A DNA stretch of 64,000 nucleotides from Streptomyces phaeofaciens (GCF_014648915.1 NZ_BMSA01000001.1:784606-848605), one strand, 5' to 3'; shown: positions 7,545 through 16,580, counted from the stretch's first letter. The notes: generated by a model from the letters alone, not told the origin. Program-made: numbers and translations.

Positions 7545-9056
7545 CTACGTTCCGCGCGTGCACCGGCCGGTCGGGCTCGACGCCGGTGGGCGGCACTGGA
7601 GGGCGAAATCGTCCGAACTGGTGCTGAGGTACCGGCCGATGCAGCTGTTCGCCGTCGTACGGCCGCGCTCCGCGCAGAACGTCAGCGCGGCGCGGCCGTC
7701 GGTGAAGGGGCCGGGCGCGTAGATCACCCAGTAGCCGCCACGGAGCGAGGCGTAGTCGTCGCTGCGCAGGACGAGCGCCTCGGGCACGGAGGAACGGATG
7801 CCCGCGAGGCGCCTGTCGCGCGCCGCCGTGCCCGAGGAGACGGGCTCGGAGTACAGCTGGGCGATCCAGCCGCCGTTCCCGGCCGGAGGCGCCGACGACG
7901 TGGCCGTACTCGGCGCGGAGGACGAGGGCTCGCCGGGAGTCGGTGTGGGGGTCGGGCTCGGGCTCTGCTTCGGCGTCGAGCTGTGAGCCGGCGTCACGGG
8001 CGTGGCCGACGTGCTCGGCGTCGAGCCGCCCGCCCCTTCGACGGGCTTGTCGCCGTCGAACGGGTGCAGGGTGAGGACCAGGACGGCCGTCACGACGGCG
8101 GCGGCCAGGGCGGCGAGCGCGGCCGTGAGAGCCGGTCTGTGACGGCGGTGCGGAAGCCCCGGCAGCTGGGTGTCGGGCCGTGTGGGCGGCGCGGGCACGT
8201 GCGGGGCCGGTACCGGCGCCGCCGTCAGCGTCGGCCGGTCCCACTGCGGTGTGCCGCCGGACTCGGCCCGGGCCAGCAGCCCGTCCAGGAGCGTGGCGTC
8301 GGGGCGGGCGGCCGGGTCGCGCACGAGGAGGGCCAGCAGGACGGGGGCGAGGGGACCCGAGCGCACGGGCGGTGGCACCGGGTCGTCGAGGACGGCGGCG
8401 AGGGTGGCGAGCGTGGTCTCACGGCGCAGCGGGCTCACGCCCTCCACGCACACGTACAGCACCAGCCCGAGGGACCACAGGTCGGAGGCCGGCTCGTCGC
8501 CACGGCCACGGATGCGTTCGGGGGCCATGTACTCGGGGGAGCCCACGAGTTCACCCGTGACGGTGAGCGCGGTCGTGCCCTGGAGGGCGGCGATGCCGAA
8601 GTCGGTGAGCACGGCGGAGCCGTCGGGGCGGAGCAGGATGTTCGCCGGCTTGACGTCCCGGTGCTGGATTCCGGCCGCATGGGCGACGCGCAGCGCGGCG
8701 AGCACCTGACGTCCGATGCGTGCGGCCTCCGCCGGACTCAACGGGCCCTCGGACAGGCGTTGTTGCAGCGACTGTCCCGGCACCAGCTCCATCACGATCC
8801 ACGGGTGCGGATGCGCCTCGATGATCTGATGGACGGTCACCACATGCGGATCGTTGAGCCGTGCCAGCGCCCTCGCCTCGCGCATGACCCGCTCACGGAC
8901 GGCAGCCGAGGCCTCCGCGTCGGGCCGTACGGCCTTGAGGGCGACGTCCCGGTGCAGCACGGTGTCACGGGCCCGCCACACCGTGCCCATCCCCCCGCTG
9001 CCGAGCCGCTCGACCAGCTCGAAGCGTCCGTCGATCATGTCCCCCGATGCGCTCAT
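7545..9056 (-). CDS. transmembrane Ser/Thr protein kinase (PknB-like)
   Basis: The 503-residue protein phosphorylates serine/threonine in response to an unknown outside cue. Order: N-terminal kinase domain with glycine loop RLGSGGMGTVWRARD, lysine ALKAV, catalytic HRDVKPANIL, DFG, and MAPERI; a Pro-rich linker; one transmembrane helix near residue 325 (ALTAALAALAAAVVTAVLVL); a Ser/Thr/Pro stalk; and an extracellular domain of about 100 residues (GGWIAQLYSEPV...) with two cysteines flanking NSCIGRYL, reminiscent of SPOR-like folds. No PASTA repeats are present, so it is not a peptidoglycan-sensing PknB. ATG 9056 gives MSASGD; ATG 9038 behind GGGGGAC is an equally good start. No phosphatase gene is adjacent. 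Confidence 0.92.
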   Translation of the reverse strand: MSASGDMIDGRFELVERLGSGGMGTVWRARDTVLHRDVALKAVRPDAEASAAVRERVMREARALARLNDPHVVTVHQIIEAHPHPWIVMELVPGQSLQQRLSEGPLSPAEAARIGRQVLAALRVAHAAGIQHRDVKPANILLRPDGSAVLTDFGIAALQGTTALTVTGELVGSPEYMAPERIRGRGDEPASDLWSLGLVLYVCVEGVSPLRRETTLATLAAVLDDPVPPPVRSGPLAPVLLALLVRDPAARPDATLLDGLLARAESGGTPQWDRPTLTAAPVPAPHVPAPPTRPDTQLPGLPHRRHRPALTAALAALAAAVVTAVLVLTLHPFDGDKPVEGAGGSTPSTSATPVTPAHSSTPKQSPSPTPTPTPGEPSSSAPSTATSSAPPAGNGGWIAQLYSEPVSSGTAARDRRLAGIRSSVPEALVLRSDDYASLRGGYWVIYAPGPFTDGRAALTFCAERGRTTANSCIGRYLSTSSDDFALQCRPPASSPTGRCTRGT

Positions 9057-9278
9057 GCACGTCAGATTAGGGGAGCGGGCGATGCCCGGGTGACGGATCC
9101 GGATCACCTTGGTACGACCGGTTTTCGCCGAGGTGCTGGCGGCGGGCTCGGGCACGTCGGCGCCGCCGACCCCTTAGGCTTCCGCGCGTTGCCGTCCCGG
9201 CCCTCGGGCGGGACGTCACACATCGCCGCGCGACCCGAGGGCTTCCCCTGCGGGCCGGCCTGTTGCCATGATCCACCC

Positions 9279-9821
9279 ATGGCGACAGGCAGCTCACCGG
9301 AGTACGAGGCGCGTTACGGCTGGGACCGCAGGACCGTGGGAGTCGTCGCGGTCTCCGCCGTCTTCACCGTCGCCCTGCTGCTCCCCGGCATACCGTTGTT
9401 GGCCCGGATCCTCGGCCTGCCGCTCTTCGGCGCGGGCGGACTCTTCATGGCGTACGTGGCGCTGAGCCGCAAGGTCGCGTTCCGGGTGGACGAGACCGGA
9501 GTACTCCTGGGCGGCAGCCCCGCACGGTACGCGGCGACCACCGGACATGTGCCCTGGGCCGACATCACGGGCGTCGTCCTCTGGCGACAGGAGGCGGGCG
9601 ACGCGTCCCTGCCCTATGTCGGAGTCACCCGGCGAGAGGGGGCTCCGGCCCTTCCCGGAGACGGCCCGACGGCCCGTGCCGTCGTCGCACACCTCGTCCC
9701 GGTGCCGGCCGATGTCGCCATGGCCTCCCGGGCGGTGACGGGATGGCGGCTGGACAGGAACCGCCTGGTCGCCGCTGTCGCCCACTTCGCGCCCGGGATC
9801 CCCGTGCGTGACCTGTCCTGA
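9279..9821 (+). CDS. small membrane protein with PH-like soluble domain
   Basis: A 180-residue protein. Two close hydrophobic stretches (VGVVAVSAVFTVALLLPGIP and LLARILGLPLFGAGGLFM) form a probable N-terminal membrane hairpin. The remaining 110 residues form a beta-rich cytosolic domain with VPWADITGVVLWRQ, a phrase common in bacterial PH-like/YdbT-type domains. No catalytic motif is visible. The gene is divergent from the kinase gene with about 220 bases between, so co-regulation is possible. Function unknown. Confidence 0.7.
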   Translation: MATGSSPEYEARYGWDRRTVGVVAVSAVFTVALLLPGIPLLARILGLPLFGAGGLFMAYVALSRKVAFRVDETGVLLGGSPARYAATTGHVPWADITGVVLWRQEAGDASLPYVGVTRREGAPALPGDGPTARAVVAHLVPVPADVAMASRAVTGWRLDRNRLVAAVAHFAPGIPVRDLS

Positions 9822-9959
9822 GCCCGCCGCAGGCCTGCCGGGCGAACGCCGGCACCGGATCGCCGTACGACGGACGGGGCCGAGCGGGCCGCGTACGCGC
9901 GCGTCGGGGATCTTGGCGCCGGAGCGGGGTAGCCGGAAGGAGACCGAGGGAGGACAGCC

Positions 9960-10277
9960 ATGACGACGTACGTCATTTCGGTGCCGGGTACCTTCACCGA
10001 CGGGGCCGAGGAGGCGACGCGGGCCGAACTGGCCCGGGCACTGCGCCCGGCGGACCCGCACCGCACCCACCTGGGCACCGAAGAGGACCTCGACATCCTG
10101 ACCGTCCACGACGACGGCACCTTCACCGTCCGGCTCACCGTCGAAGCGGACAGTGGCCCCGACGCCGAGCGCGAGGCTCGCGGGTTCGCCCGCTCGGCAC
10201 TGAGCAGCGTCGGCCTCGACGACGGCACCGCGCCCCTGGGACCGGCCGTGATCACGGGCATCGACTCCGAGGACTGA
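9960..10277 (+). CDS. small conserved hypothetical protein
   Basis: 105 residues, acidic, starting MTTYVISVPGTFTDGAEEAT and ending VITGIDSED. A good GGGAGG site precedes the ATG. The pattern of alternating strands and one helix suggests a compact alpha/beta (ferredoxin-like) domain. There is no signal peptide or catalytic motif. It stands alone between the membrane protein and the convergent MFS gene. I do not know its function. Confidence 0.7.
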   Translation: MTTYVISVPGTFTDGAEEATRAELARALRPADPHRTHLGTEEDLDILTVHDDGTFTVRLTVEADSGPDAEREARGFARSALSSVGLDDGTAPLGPAVITGIDSED

Positions 10278-10456
10278 CGAGCACGGCGGGCACGGAGGGC
10301 ATGGCGGGGACGGCGGGGACGGCGGTGCATCGCGCCGGCGGCTGCCCCCCCCACGACGAGGGCCGGAGAGCCCCGTCTACGACTGCGCCCGGCGAAGGCG
10401 GCCGGTCGGTCGACCGGTCGGCGGTAGCTGCCGGCGGCAGCCGCCCCCGACGGACG

Positions 10457-11890
10457 TCAGCGGCCGCCGCGGCGGGCGGTCATCGCCGTGGCCGCCACCG
10501 CCGTCGCGGCCAGGAGCACCGCGGCCACCCCCAGCGCGCGCTGGGCCGCGGTGCCGACGCTGTCGGCCGCCCCCAGATAGACGCCGCCCACGACGGCGAG
10601 GCCGAGTGTTCCGCCGAGCTGCTGGACGGCGTTGAGCAGGCCCGCCGCCGAGCCGGTCTCCTGCGGGCCGACGGTGCTCAGCGCGGTGCTGAAGAACGGC
10701 GGGGTGAACAGCCCGGTGCCCAGCCCGGCGACGGCGAGCGCGGCCGGCAGCAGGGCCGGGTAGCTGCCGGGTTCCGCGGCGCGGTACGCGAGCACGGCGG
10801 CCGCCAGGCCGAGCGCGAGGACGGCGATGCCGGTGTGCAGGACACGCGTCCCGTACCGCGGGACCAGGTGCGTGCCGGCCGCCCACGAGCCGAGCGCGAG
10901 TCCGGCGGACCACGGCAACAGGGTGAGTCCGGCGGTGAGCGGGCCGTCGTGGAGGCCGAGTTCGAGATGCAGCACGACGGTGATCATGACGCCGTTCATG
11001 ACGGCGAAGAACAGTGCCGAGGTGGCCAGCGCCGCGGGGAACGCCCGACCGCGCAGCAGGGCCGGTTCGATCAGCGGGACGTGACCACGGCGGGCGGCGC
11101 GGCGCTGATGGGCGACGAACACGCCCAGCACCGCGCTGCCCGTGGCGGCGACGGCCCACGCGACGGGCGTGACGTCGTCGCCGGTGGCCAGCGGGCAGAC
11201 GACCAGGGCGGTGCCGAGCATGGCGAGCACGGTGCCGACCGGGTCGAGGCGGGGCCGCTTCGGCGCGCGGTCCTCGGCCAGGTGCGGGGTCGCGGCCAGG
11301 ACGGCGACGGCCAGGGGAAGGTTGACGAGGAACACCGCCCGCCACGAGGAGCCGAGCAGGTCGGCATGGGTCAGGACGCCGCCGAGGACCGGGCCGAGAA
11401 CCGCGGACAGACCCATCACGGGGCCGATCATGCCCAGCGCCCGGGTGAGTTCGTCGCCGTCGTACAGGGCGCGGATCAGCCCGAACGTCTGCGGGATGAT
11501 CGCGGCCGCGGCCGCGCCCTGCACGGCCCGCATCGCGATCAGGGCCGCGGCACCGGGTACGAGCGCGCAGGCCAGGGAGGCGGCGGCGAACGCGACGACG
11601 CCGATACGGAAGACCCGTTTGCGGCCGGCGATGTCACCGAGCCGGGCGCCGGTCAGCAGGCCGAGGGCGAACGCGAGGGTGTAGGAGGCGCTGAACCACG
11701 GGATGGTGGCCTCGGACCCACCGAGATCGGCGTGGATGACGGGTCCGGCGACCTGGACGATCGTGGCGTCCAGGAGGTTCATCGCCTCGGCGGTCAGTAC
11801 CGCGGCGAGCGCGAGCCCACGGTGACCGGACACGGGCGGGACGGTGGAGGGCCGGGCGTGGCCGACGGGGCGGTTCGTGGTGCGGGACAT
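10457..11890 (-). CDS. MFS multidrug exporter (DHA2/EmrB-QacA type)
   Basis: A 477-residue integral membrane protein with about 14 helices that should export drugs or metabolites in exchange for protons. Signature A appears as GARLGDIAGRKRVF after helix 2, and the helix-5 antiporter motif C region as GPVMGLSAVLGPVLGGVL. MNLLDATIVQVA in helix 1 carries the conserved Asp of DHA2 pumps. ATG 11890 is chosen because GGGGAG precedes it. It is divergently transcribed from an Lrp-type regulator with 171 bases between, the classical layout of a locally controlled exporter. Substrate unknown; amino acids or a small metabolite sensed by the regulator are possible. Confidence 0.9.
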   Translation of the reverse strand: MSRTTNRPVGHARPSTVPPVSGHRGLALAAVLTAEAMNLLDATIVQVAGPVIHADLGGSEATIPWFSASYTLAFALGLLTGARLGDIAGRKRVFRIGVVAFAAASLACALVPGAAALIAMRAVQGAAAAAIIPQTFGLIRALYDGDELTRALGMIGPVMGLSAVLGPVLGGVLTHADLLGSSWRAVFLVNLPLAVAVLAATPHLAEDRAPKRPRLDPVGTVLAMLGTALVVCPLATGDDVTPVAWAVAATGSAVLGVFVAHQRRAARRGHVPLIEPALLRGRAFPAALATSALFFAVMNGVMITVVLHLELGLHDGPLTAGLTLLPWSAGLALGSWAAGTHLVPRYGTRVLHTGIAVLALGLAAAVLAYRAAEPGSYPALLPAALAVAGLGTGLFTPPFFSTALSTVGPQETGSAAGLLNAVQQLGGTLGLAVVGGVYLGAADSVGTAAQRALGVAAVLLAATAVAATAMTARRGGR

Positions 11891-12061
11891 GGGTCTCCCC
11901 CGGGGACGGGACGGGCGTGACGGTGGTGGCCGGCCCGCGGACGGCGTGGTCACCGTGCCGAAGACGGCCGAGGACCACCGTGTCGCCCGGTCGTCCTCCC
12001 CTTCCATTTCCTCGGCCTCGATCGACGATTACTTCCATCGGCATGGGCTAGTTTGCTGAAT

Positions 12062-13048
12062 ATGCTCGTACTGGACGATCTGGACCGAGGCCTCATCCAC
12101 GCCCTTCAGGTGGACGCGCGGGCGCCGTTCACGCTCGTCGCCGACGTCCTCGGCTGCTCGACGCAGACCGTCGTCCGCCGCTACCGGCGGCTGCACGCCC
12201 AGGCCGGGCTGCGCGTTGTCGCCCTGCCCGCCCCGCGCAGCTCCGGCACGCAGCAGTGGTTCGTCCGGCTGACCGCCGCGACGCGCAGCGCGCACGACAT
12301 CGCGCTGGCGCTCGCCCGCCGCCCCGACACCTCCTGGGTGCGGCTGACCTCCGGCGGCACCGAGATCGTCGCGATCATCCACGCCGAGCCCGCGGGCCCG
12401 GACGCGCACGGCCTGCTCCTGCGCGACATCCCCCGCACCGCCGGGATCACGGCGGTGTCCGCGCACCATCTGCTGCACATCTACCTGGGCGGGCCGACCG
12501 CGTGGCGGGGACGGGTGGACGCCCTGGACGCGGGCCAACAGGCGCGGTTGCGGACCGAGGCCGGCACCCCCGACACCACCGGCGCGCGGGGGAGTCCCGC
12601 ACACCTCCTCACCGACGAGGACCGTCTGCTGCTGGCCGCGCTGCGCGAGGACGCGCGCACCAGCTACGCGGACCTGGCCGCCGCGACCGGCTTCACAGCC
12701 GCCACGGTGGCCCGCCGACTGGCCGAACTGCGGGCGCGCGGCGCGCTGTTCTTCGACGTGGATGTCGAACCGGCCCTGCTGGGGGTGACGGTGTCCGCCC
12801 TGCTCTGGATGCAGGTGGCGCCCGCTCACCTGGACGCGGTGGCGACAGCGCTGGCCGGACACGAGGAACTCGCCGTCGTCGCCGCGACGACCGGCCCGAC
12901 GAACCTGGTCGCGCACGCCCTGTGCCGGGACGCGGAAGCCCTCCACCACTATCTGACGCGGCGCGTGGCCTGGGACGCGGTCACCCGGATCGAAACGGCG
13001 CCGGTCCTGCGCACCTACAAGGCGGCGGCGACACTGCGCGCGGGCTGA
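12062..13048 (+). CDS. Lrp/AsnC-family regulator with two tandem modules
   Basis: The 328-residue protein contains two Lrp-like helix-turn-helix domains: LDDLDRGLIHALQVDAR at the start and LLTDEDRLLLAALREDAR near residue 185. Each is followed by a RAM-type ligand-binding domain. Such double AsnC proteins are common in actinobacteria and probably dimerise into the octamer-like ring of classical Lrp, binding an amino acid or related ligand. ATG 12062 begins the first module; a TTG nine bases earlier is also in frame. It faces the MFS exporter gene across a 171-base gap and is the obvious candidate to control it. Confidence 0.88.
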   Translation: MLVLDDLDRGLIHALQVDARAPFTLVADVLGCSTQTVVRRYRRLHAQAGLRVVALPAPRSSGTQQWFVRLTAATRSAHDIALALARRPDTSWVRLTSGGTEIVAIIHAEPAGPDAHGLLLRDIPRTAGITAVSAHHLLHIYLGGPTAWRGRVDALDAGQQARLRTEAGTPDTTGARGSPAHLLTDEDRLLLAALREDARTSYADLAAATGFTAATVARRLAELRARGALFFDVDVEPALLGVTVSALLWMQVAPAHLDAVATALAGHEELAVVAATTGPTNLVAHALCRDAEALHHYLTRRVAWDAVTRIETAPVLRTYKAAATLRAG

Positions 13049-13079
13049 ACCCGCCCGGCGCAGGACCCCGGAGCGCGTC

Positions 13080-13730
13080 TCACGGCAGGTCGAGTTCCGC
13101 GCGGGCCGCCGCCACCCAGCGCAGCACGCCGTGGGCCTCGGCGCTCTCGGCCAGTTCTGTCGCTTCCTCGAGCAGCGCAGCCGCTTCGGCCCGCTGTTCC
13201 TGCTGAGCGGCAAGATGGGCCAGCCCGATCAGGTTCGCCGCGACACCCGGCAGGAATCCCAGGTCCCGGCGCAGGCGGGTGGACTTCTCGAAGTGCGTCC
13301 GGGCCTCGTCCAGGCGGCCGGCCATGTGGGCGGCGAAGCCGAGGTGCCGCAGGGCGTAGGACGTCGTCAGCCGGTCGTCGGCCCGGGTGGCGAGGCCGAG
13401 GGCACGTTCGAAGGCGGGTACGGCGGTGTCGGTGTCGTCGCGGACCACCTGGTGGAAGGCGCCGACCCAGAACACCGCCTCGCCCTCGCCCCGCACGTCA
13501 CCGAGACGCTGGTACAGCTCCGCCGCACGCTCGAAGAGCTCCAGCTCCCGCGCGTCCTCGACCCGCTCCTCCAGGAAGCGGGCGTGGATCACCTGGCCGC
13601 GGGCCAGCGCGAGGTCCGCCTCGACCTCGTCGAGGCTGCGGTCGGCGGACGCCAGCGCACCGCTGTCGCCGCCGAACACGGCACGCTCGTAGAGGAGTCC
13701 GGCCTGCTTGATTCGCTCGTCCGCAGTCAT
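13080..13730 (-). CDS. tetratricopeptide-repeat protein
   Basis: 216 residues, nearly all helical, with TPR-like units: FERAAELYQRLGDVRGEGEA, VPAFERALGLATRADDRLTT, and AGRLDEARTHFEKSTRLRRD. These right-handed helical repeats bind protein partners. No signal peptide, membrane helix or DNA-binding domain is present, so it is cytosolic and probably an adaptor. It is followed closely by the convergent Lrp gene and preceded by the end of the LLM operon, 108 bases away on the same strand, so it could be read through from there. Partner unknown. Confidence 0.8.
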   Translation of the reverse strand: MTADERIKQAGLLYERAVFGGDSGALASADRSLDEVEADLALARGQVIHARFLEERVEDARELELFERAAELYQRLGDVRGEGEAVFWVGAFHQVVRDDTDTAVPAFERALGLATRADDRLTTSYALRHLGFAAHMAGRLDEARTHFEKSTRLRRDLGFLPGVAANLIGLAHLAAQQEQRAEAAALLEEATELAESAEAHGVLRWVAAARAELDLP

Positions 13731-13838
13731 GCCGTGATCGTATCGACCGCCTGTCCGGGTATATGACGATCAGTCAAACAAAGGTCCTGAGCGGGAGTTG
13801 GGCCCGTCACGGGCCCTCGCACAGACGGCCCCAGGTGC

Positions 13839-15251
13839 TCAGCCGGCCCCCGGACGCTCGGCCGACGCCCCCAGCGGCTCGCGCGCTCCCCGTGGCTCGC
13901 GCAGCCCCAGGTGCTCGCGCAGGGTCGTCCCCGTGTACCGCGTGCGGTAGACGCCGCGTTCCTGGAGTTCCGGGACGAGCAGGTCGACGATGTCGTCGAG
14001 GCCGTCGGGGATCAGGTACGGCGTGATGTTGAAACCGTCGACGGCCCCGTGCCGGACGTAGCGCGTGAACCTGTCGGCGAGTCCGGCGGGCGTGCCGACA
14101 TGGCCGCGCTGCGGGCCGAGGTTGATGACCGTCTCGCGCAGCGACCAGCCGTTCGTCTCGGCCTTCTGTCGCCACTCGGCGACGGCCTCGCGAGGATCGG
14201 CGACGCGGCGGGCACCGAACGAGCCGTCGTTCTCGGCGACGACGGGGTCCTCCTTCGGCAGCGGCCCGTCGGCGTCCCGGTCGGACAGGTCCAGCCCCCA
14301 CAGGAGTCCCGCGACACCCAACGCCGTGGCGGGGGTGACCTGTTGGAGCCTGATCCAGCGCTTCTTCTCCAGCGCCTCGGCCTCGGTGGCCCCGATGATG
14401 ATCTCCGTGCCCGGCAGGATGCGCAGATCGTCCTCGGGTCGGCCGACGGCCCTCAGGCGCCGGCGGACGTCGTCGGCGAAGGCGAGCGCGTCGTCGAAGT
14501 CGTTGCCGTGCGCGGAGAAGATCACGTCGGCGTTGCGGGCGGCGAAGTCGCGGCCCTCGCCGGAGTCCCCCGCCTGGAAGATCACCGGGTGGCCCTGGGG
14601 GCTGCGGGGCAGAGTGGGCGCGAGATCGACGTCGAACTGCGCCCCGCGATGGCGCACCTGGCGCACGGCGTCGGGTGCGGACCAGCTCGGGGCGCCGGGG
14701 GAGCCCGAGACCGCGCCGTCCTTCCAGCCGTCCCAGATCGCGCGGGCCACGGTGAGGAACTCCTCGGCGCGCCGGTAGCGGTCCGCGTGGTCGAGGTGGC
14801 CGCCGCGGCGGAAGTTGGCGCCGGTCCAGGCGTTGTCGGTGGTCACCACGTTCCAGCCGGCCCGGCCCGCGGACAGCAGGTCGAGGCCGGAGAGCCTGCG
14901 GGCCAGGTCGGCGGGCTCGTTGAACGTGGTGTTGGAGGTGCTGACCAGGCCGATCCGGTCGGTGACGGCGGCCAGGGCGGCGAGCTGGGTGACGGCGTCC
15001 GGACGTCCGGCGACGTCGAGTTCGTGGATGCGGCCGTCGACCTCGCGCAGCCGCAGGCCCTCCCCGAGGAAGAACGCGTCGAACAGGCCCCGCTCGGCCC
15101 GTTGCGCGACCCGGCGGAAGTTCGCGGGGTCGATCTGTGAGCCGCCGGCCGGGTCGGACCAGATCGTCCAGTGGTTGACGCCCTGGAAGAAGACGCCGAA
15201 GTGCAGCTGTGCGTGCGGGCGGGGCACGTCGAGGGGATCGGTGCGGGTCAT
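13839..15251 (-). CDS. LLM-class flavin-dependent monooxygenase (NtaA/SnaA/DszA type)
   Basis: This 470-residue protein has the length and motifs of FMNH2-dependent two-component monooxygenases: FFQGVNHWTIW, FFLGEGL, AGWNVVTTDNAW, and the phosphate-site phrase PVIFQAGDSGEGRDFAARNADV. Family members oxidise nitrilotriacetate, EDTA, dibenzothiophene sulfone, alkanesulfonates or dimethyl sulfide with reduced flavin from a separate reductase; no reductase gene is visible nearby. Its ATG overlaps the stop of the preceding LLM gene (ATGA), so the two are translated together. The operon starts with a cysteine-containing leader peptide, which favours organosulfur compounds as substrate. The C-terminal 40 residues are extra and low complexity. 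Confidence 0.88.
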   Translation of the reverse strand: MTRTDPLDVPRPHAQLHFGVFFQGVNHWTIWSDPAGGSQIDPANFRRVAQRAERGLFDAFFLGEGLRLREVDGRIHELDVAGRPDAVTQLAALAAVTDRIGLVSTSNTTFNEPADLARRLSGLDLLSAGRAGWNVVTTDNAWTGANFRRGGHLDHADRYRRAEEFLTVARAIWDGWKDGAVSGSPGAPSWSAPDAVRQVRHRGAQFDVDLAPTLPRSPQGHPVIFQAGDSGEGRDFAARNADVIFSAHGNDFDDALAFADDVRRRLRAVGRPEDDLRILPGTEIIIGATEAEALEKKRWIRLQQVTPATALGVAGLLWGLDLSDRDADGPLPKEDPVVAENDGSFGARRVADPREAVAEWRQKAETNGWSLRETVINLGPQRGHVGTPAGLADRFTRYVRHGAVDGFNITPYLIPDGLDDIVDLLVPELQERGVYRTRYTGTTLREHLGLREPRGAREPLGASAERPGAG

Positions 15252-16354
15252 CGGGTCTCCTCCGGGGCGGCCGGGACCGCGACGGCGTGGCGGTTGGCGG
15301 GGCGTTCCAGGCCCAGGTGCGCGCGCAGGGTGGCGGCGGGCAACGGGCGTACGGCGAGCCGCCGTTCGACGAGGGCGGGGATCACCAGCCGGGACAGGAC
15401 GGGCAGATCCTCGTCGAGGACCAGGGGATGCAGGCGTACGCCGTCGACCACACCCGTCAACTCGGCCAGCAGGGCGATGAGTCCGGTGGCGCCGCCGGTG
15501 TACCGCAGGCGCCCCCGTTGGGTCCACGGCGCGTGCCGTTCGAGGTCGGCCACCCGGTCCTCGGCGGCGGCGTGCGGGGTGTCGAGGGCGACCTCGACCT
15601 CGGCGAAGGTGCGGGGCGCTTCCGCACGGGCGGCGGCCGCGGTCACCGCCGCGAGGTCCGGACCCCCGACGAGGGCCACGTCGAGCCGGCCGGCGGGCAC
15701 GGCATCGGGCCGGCCGAGGACCACGAGCTGCCCCTGGGGCGGGCGCGGCACGATCGCCGGACCCTTCACCGTGTAGGTGCCGCCGGTGAAGTCGACGTAG
15801 TGCAGCCGGTCGCGGTCGAGGTAGCGGCTGGTGGCGACGGAGCGGATGACGGCGTCGTCCTCCCAGGAGTCCCACAGCGCGCGGGTGACGTCGATGCCGT
15901 CGCCGGCCTCGCGGGTACGGGCGGCGGTGCCGTCGACGAGCGGGCGTCCCCAGGCACGGGCCGCCGCCGGCGCCGGCTCGTCGCCGACGACCCAGCCGGC
16001 GCGTCCGACGGAGATGTGGTCGAGGGAGGCCAACTGGCCGGAGACATGGAACGGTTCGGCGTACGTGACGGGGACGACGGGAGCGACGCCGACGACACTC
16101 GTCGACGCGGCGAGGAACGCGGCCCGTTCCACCGCTCCGATGCGTCCCACGACGTCGGGCGCGCTCCCGGGCGGCAGGGCGCCGTCATCGAGGGTGACCA
16201 GGGTGAACCCGGCGTTCTCCGCGGCGGCGGCGACGCCGGCCACCCGGCGCGGGGTGAGCAGGTGATCGGGTGAGTGGGCGGCGCGGCGCCAGGCCGCGGG
16301 ATGGGCGCCGTCACCGTCGATTTCGAGGGCGAGCCGCAGGGCGGGGCCGGACAT
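15248..16354 (-). CDS. divergent LLM-class oxidoreductase, partner of the downstream monooxygenase
   Basis: 368 residues with the TIM-barrel LLM pattern (AGFTLVTLDDGAL, GWVVGDEPAPAAARAWGRPLVDG, VTRALWDSWEDDAV, GPAIVPRPPQGQLVVLG). It is about 100 residues shorter than its neighbour. Where the neighbour has the flavin-phosphate phrase QAGDSGEGRDFAAR, this protein has LGRPDAVPAGRLDVA, so that binding site is missing or altered. GGAAGGAA precedes the ATG. The ATGA overlap with the next gene suggests equal production; by analogy with luciferase, where only one subunit is catalytic, the pair may form a heterodimer. That is inference. The protein could alternatively be an independent oxidoreductase. 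Confidence 0.8.
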   Translation of the reverse strand: MSGPALRLALEIDGDGAHPAAWRRAAHSPDHLLTPRRVAGVAAAAENAGFTLVTLDDGALPPGSAPDVVGRIGAVERAAFLAASTSVVGVAPVVPVTYAEPFHVSGQLASLDHISVGRAGWVVGDEPAPAAARAWGRPLVDGTAARTREAGDGIDVTRALWDSWEDDAVIRSVATSRYLDRDRLHYVDFTGGTYTVKGPAIVPRPPQGQLVVLGRPDAVPAGRLDVALVGGPDLAAVTAAAARAEAPRTFAEVEVALDTPHAAAEDRVADLERHAPWTQRGRLRYTGGATGLIALLAELTGVVDGVRLHPLVLDEDLPVLSRLVIPALVERRLAVRPLPAATLRAHLGLERPANRHAVAVPAAPEETR

Positions 16355-16383
16355 GGGAGTTCCTTCCGAGGCACGTCGAGACG

Positions 16384-16403
16384 GCCGGCCCGGGTGGGCC
16401 GGC
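16384..16403 (-). promoter_or_regulatory. attenuator-like hairpin after the leader peptide
   Basis: Perfect 8-bp arms GCCGGCCC / GGGCCGGC with a 4-base loop begin five bases after the leader stop codon (16408-16410) and end about 30 bases before the first LLM start. A ribosome stalled on or finishing the leader would cover or expose it. It could end transcription or alter access to the LLM ribosome site; the sequence cannot say which. Confidence 0.55.
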
Positions 16404-16407
16404 GGGG

Positions 16408-16524
16408 TCAGGGGCGTGCGGAAGGACAGACGGCGGAGGCGGTGCGGCAGTAGTCGACATGCCGCCGGGTGATCAGCCGCAGGTCCGTGCCGGCACCGCT
16501 CGGTGCCGTGCCGGGAACGTGCAT
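16408..16524 (-). CDS. sulfur-operon leader peptide (LITRRHVDYCR...SAVC type)
   Basis: A 38-residue peptide starting MHVPGTAPSG and containing LITRRHVDYCRTASAVC. This matches the pattern of short leader peptides often found upstream of actinobacterial sulfur genes (L-x-x-R-R-x-x-D-x-x-R-x-x-SA-x-C). In mycobacteria, cysteine-rich leader ORFs act as cysteine-responsive attenuators. The ATG has an excellent GGAGG site. The two cysteine codons (TGC, TGT) lie 16 and 6 codons before the stop, just ahead of the hairpin at 16384-16403. It is transcribed with the two LLM monooxygenases and probably makes their expression depend on cysteine supply. Motif seen; mechanism inferred from relatives. Confidence 0.8.
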   Translation of the reverse strand: MHVPGTAPSGAGTDLRLITRRHVDYCRTASAVCPSARP

Positions 16525-16547
16525 CGGGGCCTCCACCCGTCCGGACC

Positions 16548-16580
16548 GGACCGCTTCAACCGGATCGGACCGCTTCAACC
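16548..16580. repeat. 14-bp direct repeat at the leader-peptide promoter
   Basis: GGACCGCTTCAACC occurs at 16548-16561 and 16567-16580, 19 bases apart (about two helical turns). The second copy abuts the -10 element and the first lies at or just after the expected start site. This is the expected placing for a repressor site or for a repeated element in the mRNA leader. The binding protein is unknown. Confidence 0.55.

Noticed and set aside
10301..11920. 539-codon plus-strand frame opposite the MFS gene
   Set aside because: Gly/Arg/Asp-rich shadow; the minus strand encodes a complete transporter.
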